A DNA stretch of 64,000 nt, from assembly GCF_011761185.1 (NCBI RefSeq), contig NZ_JAAOYM010000001.1, positions 2,170,001 through 2,234,000 on the forward strand. Direction: 5' to 3'. The translations under genes were made by a program, and so were the position numbers. Below the pieces are notes generated by a model, which saw nothing but the letters and a program-made list of their open reading frames with translations, ran no database searches and was not told where the DNA came from. This document shows positions 26,107 through 33,402 of this stretch, piece after piece. The DNA is from Saccharomonospora amisosensis (GTDB lineage: Bacteria; Actinomycetota; Actinomycetes; Mycobacteriales; Pseudonocardiaceae). Every line of letters starts with the position of its first letter. The first letter of the stretch is position 1.

Positions 26107-26710
26107 CTGCGTCTCCTTCCGTGGTCGCTTCCGTGCCAACTTGTGTGCTCGCCAGTTCCCGTGCGCTCACCACACCCAGCTCGGCCAGCAGCGAAAGCAG
26201 CGACCTGGCGTAGGGCGAACCTCCCGTCTCCCGCGCCACCCTCGGCCACTGGACCTGCTCCCGCAGCGCTCGCGTCACCGGCAGCAACGGTGTGAAGTCG
26301 CAGCGGTGCTCGCCCAGCACCAGCAGCTTGTCGATCACCAGCTCGGTCGCGGGCAGCACGGGCGCCGAGGTGGCCCCCACCCGGGTCTCGGTCGCTCTGG
26401 CCAGCAGATCCGTGGTCACCTCGCGCTGGTTGGGGCGAAAGATCAGGTCCACCAGACAGTCCCCGTCGTAGACCTTGACCAGCCAGTCCTCCGGCGGATC
26501 TGCCGCGCGCATCCCGGCGGCCACCAGCGCCTTACGCGCCAGGGAGGCGTCCTGTTTGGTGAGGAAGACGTCGACGTCGTGCTCCGAGGCCGGGCCGCCG
26601 AGCGCGTAGACCGCGCATCCGCCCGCCAGCGCGAAGGAGATCCCTTCGGCACGCAACACGTTGCTGACCCGCATGGCCGTGCGCAGCAACCGGTCGATGT
26701 CGACATCCAC
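26084..26710 (-). CDS. Nucleotidyltransferase-fold protein
   Basis: The 208-residue protein contains the minimal nucleotidyltransferase signature AGGCAVYALGG followed by HDVDVFL, and a later acidic residue in DCLVDLIF. It resembles the MNT/AbiEii-type proteins that AMPylate or otherwise modify targets, but no partner antitoxin or HEPN gene lies nearby. Start is GTG 26710. It begins the phosphoesterase operon. Specific function unknown. Confidence 0.8.
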   Translation of the reverse strand: MDVDIDRLLRTAMRVSNVLRAEGISFALAGGCAVYALGGPASEHDVDVFLTKQDASLARKALVAAGMRAADPPEDWLVKVYDGDCLVDLIFRPNQREVTTDLLARATETRVGATSAPVLPATELVIDKLLVLGEHRCDFTPLLPVTRALREQVQWPRVARETGGSPYARSLLSLLAELGVVSARELASTQVGTEATTEGDADARRGGA

Positions 26711-26718
26711 CGGGTGCG

Positions 26719-26743
26719 GTTACCCCTGGCTGCTGAGGGGTAT
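26719..26743 (+). promoter_or_regulatory. SigF/SigB-type promoter upstream of the DUF2795 remnant
   Basis: GTTA, 15 bases, then GGGTAT, matching the stress-sigma consensus GTTT-N15-17-GGGTAT with one change. It lies 23 bases upstream of the ATG of the decayed gene, which has GGAGGTGA in the right place. The site also reads as a TACCCC...GGGGTA dyad with a 10-base spacer. Confidence 0.55.
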
Positions 26744-26765
26744 GCGTGGACCTGGAGGTGAGAGC

Positions 26766-26918
26766 ATGCCCGCGCCAGGTCCCATCCAGATGCAGGAGTA
26801 CCTGTCCGGGGTGGGCCACCCGTGCACGAGCAGCTGGTAGAACGCGCCCGTTCCAGGGGCGCCTGACCGCACTTACAACGGGCCGAACGCGGTGAGCCAG
26901 GATTGCGCCCGAACCTGA
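26766..26918 (+). pseudogene. Decayed DUF2795 gene
   Basis: Three frames each carry a piece of a DUF2795 protein in the right order: 26766-26820 reads MPAPGPIQMQEYLSGVGHP; 26822-26866 reads VHEQLVERARSRGA; 26862-26918 reads PDRTYNGPNAVSQ. These match the conserved Q.yL.GvdyPa, dqLv.hAr..GA and lPd..YdGPnAVs blocks of the family. At least two indels, with about ten codons lost between the second and third block, break the frame. Promoter and ribosome-binding site remain. This explains most of the 287-base gap between 26710 and 26998. Confidence 0.8.
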
Positions 26919-26997
26919 CGGCGTACCACCTGCCCCGGCGAGGCCACGTTTACCGAAGCGGTGCGCGGATCACCCTCGCCGCCAGGAGGTGCGTGCC

Positions 26998-28395
26998 ATG
27001 ACCGATCTCGCCGTACAGCTCGACCTGCCGGCGGCCGCGCCGGACGATCCGCACGGTATCCGCATCGACAATCCCGCCGACGGCACCGTGGTAGGCCGTA
27101 TCGCGATGGCGAAAGAAGCCGACGTCGCGGCCGCTGTCGCGTCGGCCGCCGCGGCCAGGGCGATGTGGGCCAGGACCCCCGCCGCCGACCGGGCGGCGGG
27201 CTTGCGAGCGGCGGCGGCAGCGGTGCGCGACCGAGCCGACGACCTGGCCCGCGTCAACGAGTTGGAGACGGGCAAACCGCTCGACGAGGCAAGGGCCGGT
27301 GTGCTCGCCGGTGCCGCGACCCTGGAGCAGTACGCCGAACTCGGACCCGTTCACCGGGGCAAGACGCTGCTGGGCGAGGTAGGCGCCACCGACCTGATGG
27401 TGCCGCAGCCACGCGGCGTGGTCGCCGTGCTGACGCCGTGGAACGATCCCGTCGCCGTGGCCTGCGGGCTGCTCGGCGCCGCGCTGGTGACGGGCAACAC
27501 CGTGGTGCACAAGCCGAGCGAACGTTGCCCGCACACCGGGCTGCTGCTGGGTGAACTGCTCGCCCCGCACTTGCCTGAAGGCGTGCTGAACTGCCTCGCC
27601 GGAGACGGCTCCGTCGGCAGGTGGATCACCTCCAGCCCGGACATCGACGTCATCGCCCACGTCGGCAGCAGCGAGACCGGCCGGGCCATCGCGAGGGCGG
27701 CAGCGGAAACCGGAGCCAAGGTGCTGCTGGAAAACGGCGGCAACGACCCGCTGCTCGTCGACGCCGGGGTGGACCCGGGATGGGCCGCCGAGCAGGCCGC
27801 CACCGGCGCGTTCGCCAACAGCGGACAGATCTGTGTCGCGGTGGAGCGCATCTACGTCCACCGGGCGGTGGCCGAGCCGTTCCTGGCCGCGCTCACCGCC
27901 CGCGCCGACCGGCTCGGCCTGCTGCCGCTGGTCGACGCCAGGCACCGCGACAAGGTGCACGAGCACGTCACCGACGCCGTCGCGGCGGGCGCCCGGCTGC
28001 GGGCGGGGGGCGTGCTACCCGGCGAGCCAGGGACGCTGTACCCGGCGACCGTGCTGTCCAACTGCGAACCAAGCATGCGGGTCATGCGCGAGGAGACGTT
28101 CGGTCCGGTGGCGCCGGTGCGTGAGGTGGCCGATTTCGAGCAGGCACTCGCGGAGGCGGGCGACGACCGCTACGGCCTGGCCGCCACCGTGCTCACCCGC
28201 TCGATGGAAAACGCGCAACGGGCCTGGCGGCATCTCGACGTCGGCACGGTCAAGGTCAACGCCGTGTTCGGCGGCGCGCCCGGCGGTGCGGCGCAGCCGA
28301 GGCGGGCCAGCGGCCAGGGCTACGGCTACGGTCCCGAACTGCTCGACGAACTGACCACGACCAAGGTCGTGCACCTGGAGCCCGCTCCGGGCTGA
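26998..28395 (+). CDS. NAD(P)-dependent aldehyde dehydrogenase
   Basis: The 465-residue protein has the aldehyde dehydrogenase catalytic set: Asn in LTPWNDP, cofactor Lys in VVHKPSER, VGSSETG, general base Glu in LLENGGNDP and the nucleophile Cys in FANSGQICVAVERIYV. This pattern is closest to succinate-semialdehyde/betaine-type dehydrogenases. ATG 26998 has AGGAGGT seven bases upstream. The gene stands alone between the DUF2795 remnant and a convergent PEBP gene. Substrate unknown. Confidence 0.92.
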   Translation: MTDLAVQLDLPAAAPDDPHGIRIDNPADGTVVGRIAMAKEADVAAAVASAAAARAMWARTPAADRAAGLRAAAAAVRDRADDLARVNELETGKPLDEARAGVLAGAATLEQYAELGPVHRGKTLLGEVGATDLMVPQPRGVVAVLTPWNDPVAVACGLLGAALVTGNTVVHKPSERCPHTGLLLGELLAPHLPEGVLNCLAGDGSVGRWITSSPDIDVIAHVGSSETGRAIARAAAETGAKVLLENGGNDPLLVDAGVDPGWAAEQAATGAFANSGQICVAVERIYVHRAVAEPFLAALTARADRLGLLPLVDARHRDKVHEHVTDAVAAGARLRAGGVLPGEPGTLYPATVLSNCEPSMRVMREETFGPVAPVREVADFEQALAEAGDDRYGLAATVLTRSMENAQRAWRHLDVGTVKVNAVFGGAPGGAAQPRRASGQGYGYGPELLDELTTTKVVHLEPAPG

Positions 28396-28426
28396 GCACC
28401 GCCCGCCACGGCTTCGGCCGCGGGCG

Positions 28427-28972
28427 TCAGCGAGCGAACAACCCCACCAGGTTCCCGGTCGCCAGGGCGTGGCCGTCCACGGCCGCCCGCACGTCCTCGG
28501 CGGTCACTCCCTCACCCAGCCCGAGCGGGCGGTCGACGGCATAGAGCCGGAAGAAGTACCGGTGCGCGTCGTCGCCAACCGGGGGCTGCGGTCCGGCCCA
28601 ACCGATGTCGCCGAAACCGTTGCGGCCCGGTACCGCCTCGCGCGGCAGCCGGTCCTCGTCGATGCCGGACGACTCGGGCGAAAGATTGGTGACGACCCAG
28701 TGCGTGAAGTCGCCGCCTGGCGCGTCCGGGTCCTCACACACCAAAGCCAGCTCCTCGGTGCCGTCGGGCACGTGGGTCCACTCCAGCGGCGGTGACACGT
28801 TGCCGCCCTGCCGCGAGTAGCGCTCCGGAATGAGCGTGCCGTCACTGAAGGCCGAGCTGCGCAGCTCGAGACCCGAAGCGATTGGCCGTGGCGGTTCATC
28901 GATCGAAGGATCGCCCCTGCTGGTTCCTCGTACGCCCTTCGGGCCCAGTGCCCTGTCACCCTGCTGCGCCAC
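28427..28972 (-). CDS. YbhB/YbcL-family PEBP protein
   Basis: A 181-residue phosphatidylethanolamine-binding-protein homologue. The ligand-pocket motif is present: CEDPDAPGGDFTHWVV, then DIGWAGPQPPVGDDAHRYFFRLYAVD. No signal peptide. Bacterial members have no firmly established function. GTG 28972 has AGGAGG five bases upstream. The N-terminal 30 residues are a low-complexity extension. Confidence 0.88.
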   Translation of the reverse strand: MAQQGDRALGPKGVRGTSRGDPSIDEPPRPIASGLELRSSAFSDGTLIPERYSRQGGNVSPPLEWTHVPDGTEELALVCEDPDAPGGDFTHWVVTNLSPESSGIDEDRLPREAVPGRNGFGDIGWAGPQPPVGDDAHRYFFRLYAVDRPLGLGEGVTAEDVRAAVDGHALATGNLVGLFAR

Positions 28973-29027
28973 GAGCTCCTCCTTTCCTCGCTGCCACTGG
29001 CGTTCCCGGGGCGACCGAGGGCAAACC

Positions 29028-30020
29028 TCAGCGCACCACCACCGTCGGGCCGCGCATCGGAACCAGTTCGCCGATCACCGTGGCCCCCGGGATCTCACCC
29101 GCGAGCAACAGCCCCCCGGAGGTCTGGGCGTCGGCGAGCAGCAACGCGGTGTCAGCGTCCACCCCGGACAGTTCGACGTGCGGCACCACCCAGTCGAGGT
29201 TTCGCTTCGTGCCACCGGACACGAACCCGTCACGCACCGCCTGCCACGCACCGTCCAGCAGCGGCACCGCGGCGGAATCGACGACCGCGGTGACCCCGCT
29301 GGCACGTGCCAGTTTGTGAAGGTGACCGAGCAGGCCGAATCCGGTGACATCGGTCGCGCAGGTGATGCCCCTGCCGACCGCGGCCCGCGACGCCTCGTCG
29401 TTGAGCGTCGTCATCACCTCGATCGCCTCGTCGAACCGCTCCGCCGTCGCCTTGTGCCGCGTGTTGAGCACACCCACACCGAGCGGTTTCGTCAACGAAA
29501 GCGGCAGCCCGGCACGGCCGGAATCGTTGCGCAGCAACCGTTCGGCGTCGGCGGTGCCGGTCACCGCGAGCCCGTACTTCGGCTCGGGATCGTCCACACT
29601 GTGCCCGCCCGCCAGGTGGCAACCCGCGTCACCGCACACCCGCGCGCCGCCCGCCAGCGCCTCGGCCGCGAGTTCGAACGGCAAGGTCTGTCTCGGCCAG
29701 CACAGCAGATTCACCGCCACCACCGGGATGCCGCCCATCGCGTACACGTCGGACAGCGCGTTGGCCGCCGCGATCCTGCCCCAGTCGTAGGGATCGTCCA
29801 CGACCGGCGTGAAGAAGTCCGTTGTGGCGAGCACCGCCCGCGAGCCGTCGATCCGCACGGCCGCCGCGTCGTCCCCGTCGTCGAGGCCGACGAGCAGCTC
29901 CCCGGCAGGCGAGGTGGGCTTGGCGCCGGTAAGGCCGCTCACCACCTCCTCGAGCTCGCCGGGTGGGATCTTGCAGGCACAGCCGCCGCCGTGGGCGTAC
30001 TGGGTGAGTCGGTAAGCCAT
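29028..30020 (-). CDS. selD: Selenide, water dikinase
   Basis: SelD makes selenophosphate from selenide and ATP, the selenium donor for selenocysteine-tRNA. The 330-residue protein has the active-site loop HGGGCACKIP, with Cys14 and Lys17 in the positions of E. coli Cys17 and Lys20, so it is the Cys form, not the Sec form. Also seen: TTDFFTPVVDDPYDWGRIAAANALSD, in which the Asp residues bind Mg-ATP, and TSGGLL near the end. The start at ATG 30020 places the conserved RLTQYAHG immediately after it. The gene is divergent from tRNA-Sec, selA and selB. Confidence 0.95.
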   Translation of the reverse strand: MAYRLTQYAHGGGCACKIPPGELEEVVSGLTGAKPTSPAGELLVGLDDGDDAAAVRIDGSRAVLATTDFFTPVVDDPYDWGRIAAANALSDVYAMGGIPVVAVNLLCWPRQTLPFELAAEALAGGARVCGDAGCHLAGGHSVDDPEPKYGLAVTGTADAERLLRNDSGRAGLPLSLTKPLGVGVLNTRHKATAERFDEAIEVMTTLNDEASRAAVGRGITCATDVTGFGLLGHLHKLARASGVTAVVDSAAVPLLDGAWQAVRDGFVSGGTKRNLDWVVPHVELSGVDADTALLLADAQTSGGLLLAGEIPGATVIGELVPMRGPTVVVR

Positions 30021-30091
30021 GTCACCATGCTGCGGCCTGCGCTCGCGCTGCACACCTCGAGCGCTCTTGCGAGGATGGCCGAGTGGCACAG

Positions 30092-30183
30092 GGAGGCGCT
30101 TCCGGCCTGGTGACCGGCACGGTCTTCAAAACCGTTGAACGGCAGGCACTGCCGTTGGCGGGTTCGATTCCCGTTCGCCTCCG
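30092..30183 (+). tRNA. selC: tRNA-Sec (anticodon UCA)
   Basis: A long tRNA with acceptor arm GGAGGCG/CGCCTCC, anticodon stem-loop ACGGT-CTTCAAA-ACCGT (anticodon TCA, reading UGA), a long variable arm with a 7-bp stem ACGGCAG/CTGCCGT, and a T arm GCGGG-TTCGATT-CCCGT. The extra-long variable arm and TCA anticodon are diagnostic of tRNA-Sec. The discriminator base is G; CCA is not encoded. The position between selD and selA agrees. Confidence 0.96.
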
Positions 30184-30194
30184 CTCTGTTGGTC

Positions 30195-30211
30195 GCGGGG
30201 GCGACCCCCGC
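30195..30211. terminator. Hairpin just after tRNA-Sec
   Basis: GCGGGGG-CGA-CCCCCGC, a perfect 7-bp stem 11 bases after the tRNA. It may terminate or mark processing of the tRNA transcript. The rest of the 191-base gap to selA holds an imperfect direct repeat (CACGGTGCGTGCTCG-like copies near 30218 and 30328) and no gene. Confidence 0.55.
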
Positions 30212-30374
30212 TCACCCCACGGTGCGTGCTCGGCGCCGTGGCGGGCGTGGTTGTGTGGTGGTGGTGACCAGCGGTGGTGTGCTGCGGGATGTGGTCGCGG
30301 GGCGCGTTCAGCTCCGCCCGCGCACCCCTCGGTGCGTGCTCGCCCCAGCCAGCGCACACCCGAGGGGTCGTGGC

Positions 30375-31667
30375 ATGACTGATCCACGACGTCACATCCC
30401 GCGCACCGACACTCTGCTCGCCGAACCACGGCTGGCGAAGGCGGCACAGCAGCTCGGAACCGGCCTCGTCAAGGAGGTGATCAGCGCCGCCCAGCAGAGC
30501 GCGCGACGCGGAGACATCACTGCGGGAGAGGTGGCCGAGCGGGCCCTGGCCATGCTGCCGCCGACGGCGTCGTCGCTGCGCCCGGTGCTCAACGCCACCG
30601 GCGTCATCGTGCATACCAACCTCGGCCGCGCCCCGCTGTCGGTCGCCGCGCTCGACGCCGTACACGCGGCGGGCGGCAGCACCGATGTCGAGTTCGACCT
30701 GACCGAAGGCAGAAGGGCTGGCAGGGGAAGGGGAGCCCTCGCCGCGCTGGCCTGCGCCGTGCCCGATGCCGCCGACGTACACGTCGTCAACAACAACGCC
30801 GCCGCGCTACTGCTGTGCGCGCTCGCCCTCGCCCGCGACAAGGAGATCGTCATCAGCAAGGGAGAGCTGGTCGAGATCGGCGACGGCTTTCGCATCCCGG
30901 ACCTGCTCGAAGGCACCGGGGCGCGGCTGCGCGAGGTCGGCGCCACCAACCGCACCACCGTCGCCGACTACGCCGAGGCGCTGGGACCGGACACCGCGTT
31001 CGTGCTGAAGGTGCACCCGTCCAACTTCCGCGTCACCGGCTTCACCTCGCAGGTGCCGATCGCCCAACTCGCGGCGCTCGGCGCGCCGGTCGTAGCCGAC
31101 ATCGGTTCCGGGCTGCTGCGCCCCGACCCGCTACTGCCCGACGAGCCCGACGCGACGACCGCGCTACGCGAAGGCGCCACACTGGTCACAGCCAGCGGCG
31201 ACAAGCTGCTCGGCGGCCCGCAGGCCGGACTGCTGCTCGGCGACTCCGCGCTCGTGCGCGGCCTGCGCGGGCACCCCTGCGCCCGCGCACTGCGGGTGGA
31301 CAAGCTGACACTGGCCGCGCTCGAAGCCACGCTACGCGGGCCCACGCCACCGGTGCGGGCAGCGCTGGACGCCGATGCGGGCACGCTGCTCGGTCGCGCC
31401 AAGGAACTCGCATCCGCGCTGCGCCGCAGGGGAGTGGATGCGCACCCGGTCGCTTCGGTGGCCGCGGTCGGCGGCGGTGGCGCGCCAGGGATCGAGCTGC
31501 CCAGCGCCGCGGTAAGCATTCCCGCCGAGCACGCCGCACGGCTGCGCCGTGGCCAACCGCCCGTCGTCGGCCGGGTCGAGAAGGGCCGCTGCCTGCTGGA
31601 CCTGCGCACCGTCGATCCAGACGACGACGAGCGCCTGCTGGAGGCGGTGTCGGCATGCACGTCGTAG
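30375..31667 (+). CDS. selA: L-seryl-tRNA(Sec) selenium transferase
   Basis: SelA is a PLP enzyme that converts seryl-tRNA(Sec) to selenocysteinyl-tRNA(Sec) using selenophosphate. The 430-residue protein has the PLP-lysine motif SGDKLLGGPQAG, the N-terminal LNATGVIVHTNLGRAPLS and VEIGDGFRIPDLLEGTGARL (two family blocks). ATG 30375 starts just before the family's N-terminal helix; the frame is open further upstream only because of GC bias and would run into the tRNA. selB overlaps its last 13 bases. Confidence 0.96.
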   Translation: MTDPRRHIPRTDTLLAEPRLAKAAQQLGTGLVKEVISAAQQSARRGDITAGEVAERALAMLPPTASSLRPVLNATGVIVHTNLGRAPLSVAALDAVHAAGGSTDVEFDLTEGRRAGRGRGALAALACAVPDAADVHVVNNNAAALLLCALALARDKEIVISKGELVEIGDGFRIPDLLEGTGARLREVGATNRTTVADYAEALGPDTAFVLKVHPSNFRVTGFTSQVPIAQLAALGAPVVADIGSGLLRPDPLLPDEPDATTALREGATLVTASGDKLLGGPQAGLLLGDSALVRGLRGHPCARALRVDKLTLAALEATLRGPTPPVRAALDADAGTLLGRAKELASALRRRGVDAHPVASVAAVGGGGAPGIELPSAAVSIPAEHAARLRRGQPPVVGRVEKGRCLLDLRTVDPDDDERLLEAVSACTS

Positions 31668-33397
31668 CCACGGCCGGACACGTCGATCACGGCAAGTCGG
31701 CGCTGGTACGCGCGCTCACCGGGATGGAGCCCGACCGGCTGCAGGAGGAACGCAGCCGCGGGCTCACCGTCGACCTCGGGTTCGCGTGGACCGAACTGTC
31801 GGGCCACGTGCTCGCGTTCGTGGACGTGCCCGGCCACGAACGGTTCGTGTCGAACATGCTGGCGGGTACCGGCCCGGTGGCGGCGGCGCTGTTCGTGGTG
31901 GCCGCTGACGAGGGCTGGCAGGCTCAGTCCAGCGAGCACCTGGCCGCGCTCGACGCGTTCGGTGTGCGTCACGGCCTGCTGGTGGTGACCAAGGCCGACC
32001 GCGCGGATCCCGCGCCGGTGCTGGCCGAGGCGCTGGACCGCATCGCGCCCACCTCGCTTGGCGAGGTGAACGCGGTCGCACTCAGCGCACGCACCGGCGA
32101 AGGGCTCGACCGGCTGCGCCAACACCTTGTGGAGCTGGCGGACGAGCTGCCCGAGCCGGACCGCGACGCCGACGTCCGGCTGTGGATCGACAGGGCCTTC
32201 ACGGTGCGAGGGGCGGGAACCGTGGTCACCGGCACCCTCGGCGCGGGCACCATCGGTGTCGGCGAGCAACTGCGGCTCGGCACGGGGCCGAGGGTGACCG
32301 TGCGTGGCCTACAGACGCTGGGAGAGCCACGCTACGAGGTCGGCGCCGTGGCGCGGGTCGCGGTGAACCTGCGCGGCGTCGACCGCGCCGACGTGCGGCG
32401 CGGCGACACGCTGCTCACCGCGGGCGCCTGGGAGCACACCCGCGAGATCGACGTGCGGCTGCGCGGCGCCAAGAGCGCCGAGGTGCACCGAGGGCTCGTG
32501 CTGCACGTCGGCGCGGCGGCCGTGCCCGCCCGCGTCCGTCCACTTGGGACCGACACGGCGCGGCTGGCGCTGGCGACGGCGCTGCCGCTGCGGGCGGGCG
32601 ACACCGGGCTGTTGCGCGACCCCGGCGAGCACCGGGTGCCCGCAGGGGTGGACGTGCTCGACCCGGACCCACCACCGCTACGCCGCAGTGGAGCGGCACG
32701 TGCCAGGGCAGCCGAACTGGACGATGGCGACGAGGCCGTCGCGGCGGCCTATGTTCGCCGCCACGGCGCGGTGCCGTTGTCGCGGCTACGCGCGCTGGGT
32801 TGGCGCCCACCCGATTCCCGCGTCGGAACGTTCGCTGTGGACGAGTACCTGCTCGCCGAACTACCCGGCAGGGCGAAGCAGGAGTTCGCGGCATGGCGTG
32901 CCCGCGAACCGCTCGCCGCGGGACTGCCGGTGGGCTCGCTTCGGCAGGCGCTGGGAGTGCCCTCGGAAGTGCTGACAGCCGTGCTGCCCCACACCGGACT
33001 CGAACTGCGCGACGGAGTCCTGCGTGACCCCGGCTCCACCGGGAAACTGCCCGACCACATCGACCGGGCGGTGAGCGAGGTGGAGCGCGCGCTGACCCGC
33101 GATCCGTTCCAGGCCCCGGAGGCCGACGACCTCGTCCGGCTCGGTCTCGGGCCCAGGGAACTCGCGGCCGCGGAGCGGGCGGGCAGGCTCGTGCGCGTGG
33201 CGCGTGGTGTTGTGCTCGCGCCACGGTCGCTGAGCAGGGCGCGGGCCGTGCTGACCGGGCTGCCGCAGCCGTTCACCGTCAGCCAGGCCAGGAAGGCGCT
33301 GGGCACCACCCGCCGCGTGGCGGTGCCGCTGCTGGAGCGGCTCGACGCGGACGGTGTCACGCGACGAAACGGCGACGGGACGCGCACCCTGCGCTGA
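31655..33397 (+). CDS. selB: Selenocysteine-specific elongation factor
   Basis: SelB brings Sec-tRNA to UGA codons by binding both the tRNA and the SECIS hairpin. The 580-residue protein has G1 AGHVDHGKS, G3 DVPGHERF and G4 TKAD, then EF-Tu-like domains II-III, an extra domain, and C-terminal winged helices (ending LDADGVTRRNGDGTRTLR) that bind SECIS RNA. It overlaps selA by 13 bases. It converges with the CocE hydrolase gene with only five bases between stops. Confidence 0.95.
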   Translation: MHVVATAGHVDHGKSALVRALTGMEPDRLQEERSRGLTVDLGFAWTELSGHVLAFVDVPGHERFVSNMLAGTGPVAAALFVVAADEGWQAQSSEHLAALDAFGVRHGLLVVTKADRADPAPVLAEALDRIAPTSLGEVNAVALSARTGEGLDRLRQHLVELADELPEPDRDADVRLWIDRAFTVRGAGTVVTGTLGAGTIGVGEQLRLGTGPRVTVRGLQTLGEPRYEVGAVARVAVNLRGVDRADVRRGDTLLTAGAWEHTREIDVRLRGAKSAEVHRGLVLHVGAAAVPARVRPLGTDTARLALATALPLRAGDTGLLRDPGEHRVPAGVDVLDPDPPPLRRSGAARARAAELDDGDEAVAAAYVRRHGAVPLSRLRALGWRPPDSRVGTFAVDEYLLAELPGRAKQEFAAWRAREPLAAGLPVGSLRQALGVPSEVLTAVLPHTGLELRDGVLRDPGSTGKLPDHIDRAVSEVERALTRDPFQAPEADDLVRLGLGPRELAAAERAGRLVRVARGVVLAPRSLSRARAVLTGLPQPFTVSQARKALGTTRRVAVPLLERLDADGVTRRNGDGTRTLR

Positions 33398-33402
33398 CGC
33401 CA

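Noticed and set aside
26084-26710. Toxin-antitoxin (MNT/HEPN or AbiE) module
   Set aside because: The nucleotidyltransferase has no HEPN or AbiEi partner; its neighbours are a BON protein and a phosphoesterase.
26721-26742. TACCCC...GGGGTA as a third CsoR-type operator
   Set aside because: The arms are 10 bases apart instead of 4; the stress-sigma promoter reading explains the GGGTAT.
30135-30374. Longer SelA starting inside tRNA-Sec
   Set aside because: The frame is open only because of GC bias; the conserved protein begins at ATG 30375.
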